From positions 20,036-84,035 of the forward strand of contig NZ_CAKVFS010000008.1 in NCBI RefSeq assembly GCF_934746965.1: 64,000 nucleotides of DNA. Reading direction: 5' to 3'. The stretch is from an uncultured Methanobrevibacter sp. GTDB taxonomy: Archaea > Methanobacteriota > Methanobacteria > Methanobacteriales > Methanobacteriaceae. Both the position numbers and the translations under genes were made by a program. Of the stretch, positions 59,592-64,000 are shown piece after piece. The stretch's first letter is position 1, and every line of letters begins with the position of its first letter. Under the pieces are notes generated by a model, which had not been told where the DNA came from, made no database searches, and saw only the letters and a program-made list of their open reading frames with translations.

Positions 59592-59754
59592 TTTCTTTTA
59601 AAGTAGTAATTCTTAAAATGGGAAATATAAGTGAGTTTATTGTGTTATTTTATTTATATTATCATAATCTTAAAATAATATAATATAATTAAATTAATAT
59701 ACATGTTGTGTTAAAAGTAATAATTAGATTAACTAAATTGAATTTTTTGATATT

Positions 59755-60339
59755 ATGAAATGTGAAAATTGCGGTTTTGAAAATAATGATAAAGCTAAAT
59801 TTTGCACACGTTGTGGTGAATCTTTAGCTAATCAAAGGAAAATTTCTACAACTCAACAACAGAATGGAAATAATACAAAATATTTGATTGTTGGTTTAAC
59901 TGCAATTATTATCATTCTTATATGTGTAATTGGTTATTTTGCAATAAATTTAAATGATAATAGTAGTTATCAAGTAACAGATTATTCTTCTAATGATTCA
60001 GTTAATTCTGCATCTTCTGGAAGTACTTCTACAACTGAATCTGGTGAATGGAAATTAATTGGTTCATATTCAGGTTCTGGTTCAGGTTCTCAGGCGGTTA
60101 GTGTTCCAGCAGGTAAAATAATGGTTAAAATTACTGCATATCCTATTAAAAATTATGCAACTAATCATTTGTATGTTTCCGGATCTAATGGTCAGTCAGC
60201 GGGTGTTGATTGGGGTTCCAGAAGTGCAGTTGCAAGTAGATATGATTCTCTTACTTATGAATCATCATCTTCAGAAACTTTCAATATTGATTATTATGAA
60301 ACTGTAAGTTGGTCTGTTGAATTTTATAAATATGAATGA
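59755..60339 (+). CDS. Zinc-ribbon membrane-anchored protein with Ser-rich extracellular domain
   Basis: A 194-residue protein: zinc ribbon at residues 1-25 (CENCGFENNDKAKFCTRCGE), polar linker, one helix (about 42-62), then an extracellular Ser/Thr-rich stretch and a domain beginning GEWKLIGSYSGSGSGSQAVS, rich in beta-strand patterns. The zinc ribbon would face the cytoplasm and the tail the cell surface. Another ribbon protein follows after nine bases. No function is known; a link to cell-envelope sensing is an inference. Confidence 0.62.
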   Translation: MKCENCGFENNDKAKFCTRCGESLANQRKISTTQQQNGNNTKYLIVGLTAIIIILICVIGYFAINLNDNSSYQVTDYSSNDSVNSASSGSTSTTESGEWKLIGSYSGSGSGSQAVSVPAGKIMVKITAYPIKNYATNHLYVSGSNGQSAGVDWGSRSAVASRYDSLTYESSSSETFNIDYYETVSWSVEFYKYE

Positions 60340-60348
60340 GGAGTTTTA

Positions 60349-61059
60349 ATGTTTTGTCCAAAATGTGGAAAAGATTTACCTGATAATTCAAAATTTTGTA
60401 AATATTGTGGTAGTCAAGTTAAAAATAAAGGAACTTTAAGGCATGCTCCAACATCAACTGGAGATAATGACAAAGCAAAAAATATAATTATTGTAGGTTT
60501 AGTTGCATTAATTGTTATTTTAGTTTTAGTTTTTGCAGCTATTGGTGCTGGAATGTTTAATGGTTCTAATGATGATATGTCTTCTGATGCATCTTCATCA
60601 TCTCTAAGTGATTCAGGAGCTCAATCATTGTCTTTAAGTAGTTTTCCAGTTTCTGAAGCACCAGGATTAGCACAAGCTATTAAAAATAATGGTGGTAATT
60701 TCCCAGTTAATTATAAATCTTTATCTTTATCTAAATCACAATGTTTATATATTTTAACAAAATCTGTGTCTTTAATTGGTCATGGAAATACTGAAGCAAC
60801 AATTTCTGTTGGAAATCCTAATTACGCACCACATCCTAGTGGTCGTGATTATCCGGGTTCCATAGCTCAGGCAAATTATGTTGATATGTCTGATAGGTTC
60901 TCTTCTTGGATTGATAGAAATGGCCAAGTACCAAATTATGTTGGAATTTACACTGGCGGTGTTCCAGATATTTCCCCATCTAAAATGTTAGATATTGAAA
61001 TAGCTATTTTACTTACTTATGGAAGTACAGGTAATCTACCTCCATCTGTTTCTGTTTAA
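60349..61059 (+). CDS. Zinc-ribbon membrane protein with pseudomurein-binding-type tail
   Basis: A 236-residue protein: zinc ribbon (CPKCGKDLPDNSKFCKYCG), one membrane helix (about residues 47-67), a Ser/Asp-rich linker, and a C-terminal domain. The segment SSWIDRNGQVPNYVGIYTGG followed by ISPSKMLDIEIAIL matches the pseudomurein-binding repeat pattern, and LAQAIKNNGGNFPVNYKSLS may be a diverged second copy. It likely binds the cell wall outside while its zinc ribbon stays in the cytoplasm. GAGG precedes the ATG. Confidence 0.72.
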   Translation: MFCPKCGKDLPDNSKFCKYCGSQVKNKGTLRHAPTSTGDNDKAKNIIIVGLVALIVILVLVFAAIGAGMFNGSNDDMSSDASSSSLSDSGAQSLSLSSFPVSEAPGLAQAIKNNGGNFPVNYKSLSLSKSQCLYILTKSVSLIGHGNTEATISVGNPNYAPHPSGRDYPGSIAQANYVDMSDRFSSWIDRNGQVPNYVGIYTGGVPDISPSKMLDIEIAILLTYGSTGNLPPSVSV

Positions 61060-61094
61060 GTGATTATTACAATCACTTCTTTTTTTATTTTATA
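61058..61094 (+). terminator. Hairpin terminator with T-run
   Basis: AAGTGATT at 61058-61065 pairs perfectly with AATCACTT at 61071-61078 around ATTAC. The stop codon overlaps its left edge. A run of T (CTTTTTTTATTTT) follows directly. It fits an intrinsic terminator for the two zinc-ribbon genes. Confidence 0.65.
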
Positions 61095-61163
61095 TAATTT
61101 CCATAATATTAATAATAAATAAAATTTAATATTTTAATATAATAAGTTAATAGGATTTTTAAA

Positions 61164-61868
61164 ATGTTTTTTGATTTAAATATGAAAGGAAATAGCTATG
61201 AAAATAATTTAAAATTAGCTATGGAAGCTTCAAAGTATGGTTGGAGTCATATTAATTTTTCTTATAATCAAAATGAATTTGGTAATGCTTTAAAATTTAA
61301 AGAAGATTTACAAGATAATTTGGATATTAATGTGGATTATACTTTAGAAATTGCTTCAAATAATGTTAATGATATTAGAAAGATAGCTCGAAAGTTTAGG
61401 AATAAATCCTCATGTATTAGTGTAATTGGTGGTGATTTAAAAATAAATCGAGCAGTTTTAGAAAATATTCAATTAGATGTTTTATCAAGACCTTATTTAA
61501 AAAGATATGATTGTGGTCTTAATCAGGTTTTAGCTAAAGAATCTTTAAAAAATAATGTAGCTATTGAAATTTGTTTTGAAGATATTTTAAAATCTTATTT
61601 AACTCACAGATCTAAAATAATAGCTAATATTAAAGATATATATGTACTGTATAGAAAATTCGATTTTCCATTAATTTTATCTTCAAGATCTGAGTCTATT
61701 TTTGATATTAAAACAACTAAAGACTTTACTTCAGTATTTCTTGCAACTGGATTGACTCAAAGTGAAATTGATAAATCATTTATAACTTCTAAAAACCTTT
61801 TAGAATTTAATAAAAACAGAAAATCTATGATTTTAAAAGGAGTTAGGGAGGTTAACAATGAAGCTTAA
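61164..61868 (+). CDS. rnp3: Ribonuclease P protein component 3 (Rpp30)
   Basis: A 234-residue TIM-barrel RNase P protein, starting MFFDLNMKGNSYENNLKLAMEASKYGWSHI. The second half contains DVLSRPYLKRYDCGLNQVLAKES and FPLILSSRSESIFDIK, typical of archaeal Rpp30. It supports the RNase P RNA in maturing tRNA 5' ends. Its stop overlaps the Pop5 start by 11 bases, which is the usual arrangement. Confidence 0.9.
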   Translation: MFFDLNMKGNSYENNLKLAMEASKYGWSHINFSYNQNEFGNALKFKEDLQDNLDINVDYTLEIASNNVNDIRKIARKFRNKSSCISVIGGDLKINRAVLENIQLDVLSRPYLKRYDCGLNQVLAKESLKNNVAIEICFEDILKSYLTHRSKIIANIKDIYVLYRKFDFPLILSSRSESIFDIKTTKDFTSVFLATGLTQSEIDKSFITSKNLLEFNKNRKSMILKGVREVNNEA

Positions 61869-62220
61869 AGTTCTTCCTCCAACACTTAGAAAAAACAATA
61901 GATATTTGGCTTTGGATATTAAAATTAAAGAAAATATTTCTAAAGATGATTTGGTTAATATTGTTTGGAATGGATGTATTAGATTTTTTGGTGAAAATGG
62001 GACTGCTAACTTTAATTTATGGGTTATGAAGTTTTATGAAATTGAAAAAACTAATGATTATAATCATTATCAGGCGATTCTTCGCTGTCAAAGAGACTAT
62101 GTTGATAATGTTAGATCATCTATTGCTTTAATTTATAAGTATAATCGTAAATCTATCTCAATTTCTACTATTGGATTATCTGGAACTATTAAAGGTTGTC
62201 AAAAGTTCATTGATGGATAA
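61858..62220 (+). CDS. rnp2: Ribonuclease P protein component 2 (Pop5)
   Basis: A 120-residue archaeal Pop5. It shows KLKVLPPTLRKNNRYLALDI, RFFGENGTANFNLWVMKFYE and QAILRCQRDYVDNVRSSIALI, the family pattern. It forms the Rpp30-Pop5 heterotetramer with the upstream gene. In other archaea a proteasome alpha gene commonly follows; here a long gap and an adhesin-like gene follow instead. Confidence 0.9.
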   Translation: MKLKVLPPTLRKNNRYLALDIKIKENISKDDLVNIVWNGCIRFFGENGTANFNLWVMKFYEIEKTNDYNHYQAILRCQRDYVDNVRSSIALIYKYNRKSISISTIGLSGTIKGCQKFIDG

Positions 62221-62779
62221 AAAGGGGATATTATGTAAAAATTTGATTAATTTTATCAATTATAATTTTTTTATTATTTTTATGTAGATTGTAGAAAAAT
62301 TTATTCTAAAAAAGTAGTTATGAGTCTAAGTTTACAAACAAAACCATTAGATTTAAACTCTTTTTATTAAAAATACTGAAGTGGAAATTGAGAATTTTCC
62401 TGTTTTAAACAGATTATAATAGAATATATGAGTTATATATTTATGGATTTTTATTTAATTAGTTTTTATTTGAAAATTAACTGTTGATTTTAAGCAGGAA
62501 TATTGCTTTAATTATGAAATAGTTATTGTTTATAAACATTTTGATGACTATTCTTTTTCTTTTTTAAAATTGTTCTTTGAATATTTCAAACAGCCCTCTT
62601 AATACTTGATTTTCTGATAAAAAATCAAAAATCAATTTTTGAGAGTATAATTTAAATATCAGGTGTTTGTATATTAGATATTCTTTAAACATTAAATATA
62701 AACAATTAAATATCTAAGAGTGCATAATTATTATTCAAGAATTACAGTGTTAATTCTTAGTTAAAAATATGGTGTAAAA
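62221..62779. other. Long intergenic region with imperfect hairpins before the adhesin gene
   Basis: No gene of useful length is seen in these 559 bases. Hairpin TTGATTTT (62606-62613) with AAAATCAA (62621-62628) lies inside a longer imperfect stem from CTCT (62596) to AGAG (ending 62645). GGAAATT-GAG-AATTTTCC lies near 62380-62400. ATTAAATATAAAC near 62690-62705 is a TATA-like promoter for the adhesin gene, with a leader of about 50 bases. A non-coding RNA is possible but unproven. Confidence 0.45.
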
Positions 62780-64000
62780 ATGAATAAAAATGTATTGTTT
62801 CTTTTGTTATGTTTGGTAGCTATGCTGTCTGTTTCAGCAGTATCTGCAATAGATAATGTAACACAAGAAAATGTAGGTGGTGAAGTAGCTATTGGGGATA
62901 GTTCTCATGTAGTTACTGATGATTCAGCAAGTAATGAGAATATAAAAGGAAATTTCACAGAACTTCAAGAAAAAATTAAAAATACTCCATCAGGAGGTAT
63001 CTGTGATTTAGATAAAGATTATGGATTTATGCGAGGGGAATCTACAATAAATATTGATAAACCTATGACAATTGATGGTCATAATCATACTGTTGGTAAT
63101 TATTTGTATGGGGATGAATATTCTTTAAAACTTAATATAACTTCAAATAATGTGGTTATTAAAAATATGGTTTTATGGAATTGTAATGCAGGATATTATA
63201 CTCCTTGGAAAGGTGTTCATGTTTATAATATTGGAATTATGTGGATTGGAGATAACGGATGTTTAGATAATGTATTTTTAGAAGGGAATACAGTAGTTAG
63301 TTTAACTAGTAATTATTTTAATATTTCAAATTTAACAGTTGATTCGACTAGTAAAATTACAGTTGATGGAGTTAATGCTTCAATCTTAAATCTAAATGGA
63401 GAAGGTATTAATATTAAAGGAGATAATGCAACTCTAAATAATATATCTGCGGATTATATTCATTTGTATGGAGATAATGGAAAAATAATAAATTTAACAT
63501 GTTATGATCAACACTTATCTAAGTATTCGTCAAATGTTTATTTAGTGGGAAATAATATTACATTATTAAATTCTAATTTTTCTAAAAATAGATTTACGAA
63601 TAATATGATTTATATTTGTGGAAACAATTCTGAAATCATTAATTGTTCTTTTATAGACAGTATTTATGGAAATTATAATAATAATGATGTGAATTTGATT
63701 TATATTTATGGAAACAATTCTGAAATCATTAATTGTTCTTTTATAGACAGTATTTATGAAGGTCATAATAATAATGATGTGAATTTGATTTATATTTATG
63801 GAGACAATTCTGAAATCATTAATTCAATTTTTAAAAATACAATTTTTAAAAGATTTGATGATAGATATGCAGGACATGGCATGTATTTACTTAATTTAAA
63901 TGGAAATAATAAAAAATTAATTAATTCTTCTTTTATTAATAATTCTGCTAGTGGAGATTTTATTTATCTTGGGGATAGTTCTGTTATAGGGGATTCTTCT
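62780..64000 (+). CDS. Adhesin-like secreted beta-helix protein, N-terminal part
   Basis: An open frame of 407 codons with no stop before the window edge. It begins with a signal peptide (MNKNVLFLLLCLVAMLSVSA, likely cut at VSA before Ile-Asp). A Cys/Trp-containing domain with TINIDKPMTIDGHNHTV follows, then parallel beta-helix repeats rich in Asn and Ile, for example NSEIINCSF. This is the adhesin-like protein architecture known to be abundant in gut Methanobrevibacter. GGTG lies five bases before the ATG. A 30-residue repeat array is listed separately. Length, anchor and ligand lie outside the window. Confidence 0.85.
   Translation, partial: MNKNVLFLLLCLVAMLSVSAVSAIDNVTQENVGGEVAIGDSSHVVTDDSASNENIKGNFTELQEKIKNTPSGGICDLDKDYGFMRGESTINIDKPMTIDGHNHTVGNYLYGDEYSLKLNITSNNVVIKNMVLWNCNAGYYTPWKGVHVYNIGIMWIGDNGCLDNVFLEGNTVVSLTSNYFNISNLTVDSTSKITVDGVNASILNLNGEGINIKGDNATLNNISADYIHLYGDNGKIINLTCYDQHLSKYSSNVYLVGNNITLLNSNFSKNRFTNNMIYICGNNSEIINCSFIDSIYGNYNNNDVNLIYIYGNNSEIINCSFIDSIYEGHNNNDVNLIYIYGDNSEIINSIFKNTIFKRFDDRYAGHGMYLLNLNGNNKKLINSSFINNSASGDFIYLGDSSVIGDSS
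63607..63830 (+). repeat. 90-bp tandem coding repeats in the adhesin-like gene
   Basis: Starting at 63607, 63697 and 63787, a 90-bp unit recurs in frame, encoding IYIYGNNSEIINCSFIDSIY and a short spacer with NNNDVNL. The first two units are almost identical in DNA (the GGA-AAT-TAT versus GAA-GGT-CAT triplets differ); the third matches for about 36 bases and then diverges. Each unit adds 30 residues, one or more beta-helix turns. Such near-identity suggests a recent duplication and possible copy-number variation. Confidence 0.9.

Noticed and set aside
63607..63830. Regular repeats that might be a CRISPR array
   Set aside because: The units are 90 bases, contiguous and in frame within a coding sequence, with no separate unique spacers.

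Overview
The window reads as the chromosome of an AT-rich, pseudomurein-walled, hydrogen-using methanogen of the order Methanobacteriales, most like a gut Methanobrevibacter. Direct support comes from an Eha-type energy-converting [NiFe] hydrogenase operon, archaeal lipid (glycerol-1-phosphate dehydrogenase) and F420 (CofC) genes, archaeal L15e and RNase P proteins, a pseudomurein-binding-type domain, and a large secreted parallel beta-helix 'adhesin-like' protein at the right edge. The species is not determined here.

Layout. 1-12.3 kb: one tight operon for Eha (tail of ehaA, then ehaB to ehaR), followed by a formyltransferase (Ftr) paralogue and a PfkB sugar-kinase-like gene. 12.4-13.9 kb: a further polyferredoxin and a two-CBS-domain protein. 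13.9-19.0 kb, minus strand: a complete five-gene NikABCDE/Dpp-type ABC importer. Its place beside a nickel hydrogenase suggests nickel uptake, which is an inference. 19.2-26.2 kb: cysteine-rich DUF3795-type protein, L15e with a structured leader, COG1325 RNA-binding protein, an AhpD-fold protein, FdhD, NfeD plus stomatin, and a DUF6110-like protein plus an unusual P1B-type ATPase behind a DtxR-like operator. 26.2-40.1 kb: CPBP protease, an ABC permease/ATPase pair, thiD-cofC-proS, egsA-UPF0179-rpiA, yjbQ, a frameshifted gene, pheT and valS. 40.3-51.2 kb: methyltransferase, aroA, nth, then a cysteine/sulfur block (cysK, cysE, a Cys-rich HTH regulator, tRNA-Cys(GCA), cysS, flavoprotein, metY-type sulfhydrylase, nifS, nifU/iscU, superoxide reductase). 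51.4-61.1 kb: a DHH nuclease with four DnaJ-type zinc motifs, three adjacent zinc-ribbon genes (one with seven ribbons, one with an HExxH motif), two HTH regulators, a MATE exporter, and two zinc-ribbon membrane proteins, one with a pseudomurein-binding-type tail. 61.2-62.2 kb: RNase P Rpp30 and Pop5. 62.8-64 kb: adhesin-like gene running off the edge.

How the genes work together. Eha with EhaP/EhaQ (16 predicted [4Fe-4S] clusters) couples ion flow to ferredoxin reduction by H2, and the NikABCDE-type importer could supply its nickel. The cysteine block links O-acetylserine and O-acetylhomoserine sulfhydrylation, cysteine charging, and Fe-S assembly; its promoters share GTTAT/ATAAC inverted repeats, and a Cys-rich HTH regulator lies inside the block.

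Most interesting signals: two exact copies of TGTTATA-N6-TATAACA in a tandemly repeated promoter before metY, with related repeats before cysK; a DtxR-like palindrome before the P-type ATPase whose CPx and HP motifs are altered; a perfect 26-bp palindrome before the NikABCDE-type operon; a three-hairpin L15e leader; stop-codon-embedding hairpins at most convergent gene junctions; and a seven-zinc-ribbon protein next to a zinc-ribbon/HExxH protein. No rRNA, CRISPR array, insertion sequence or prophage was seen.
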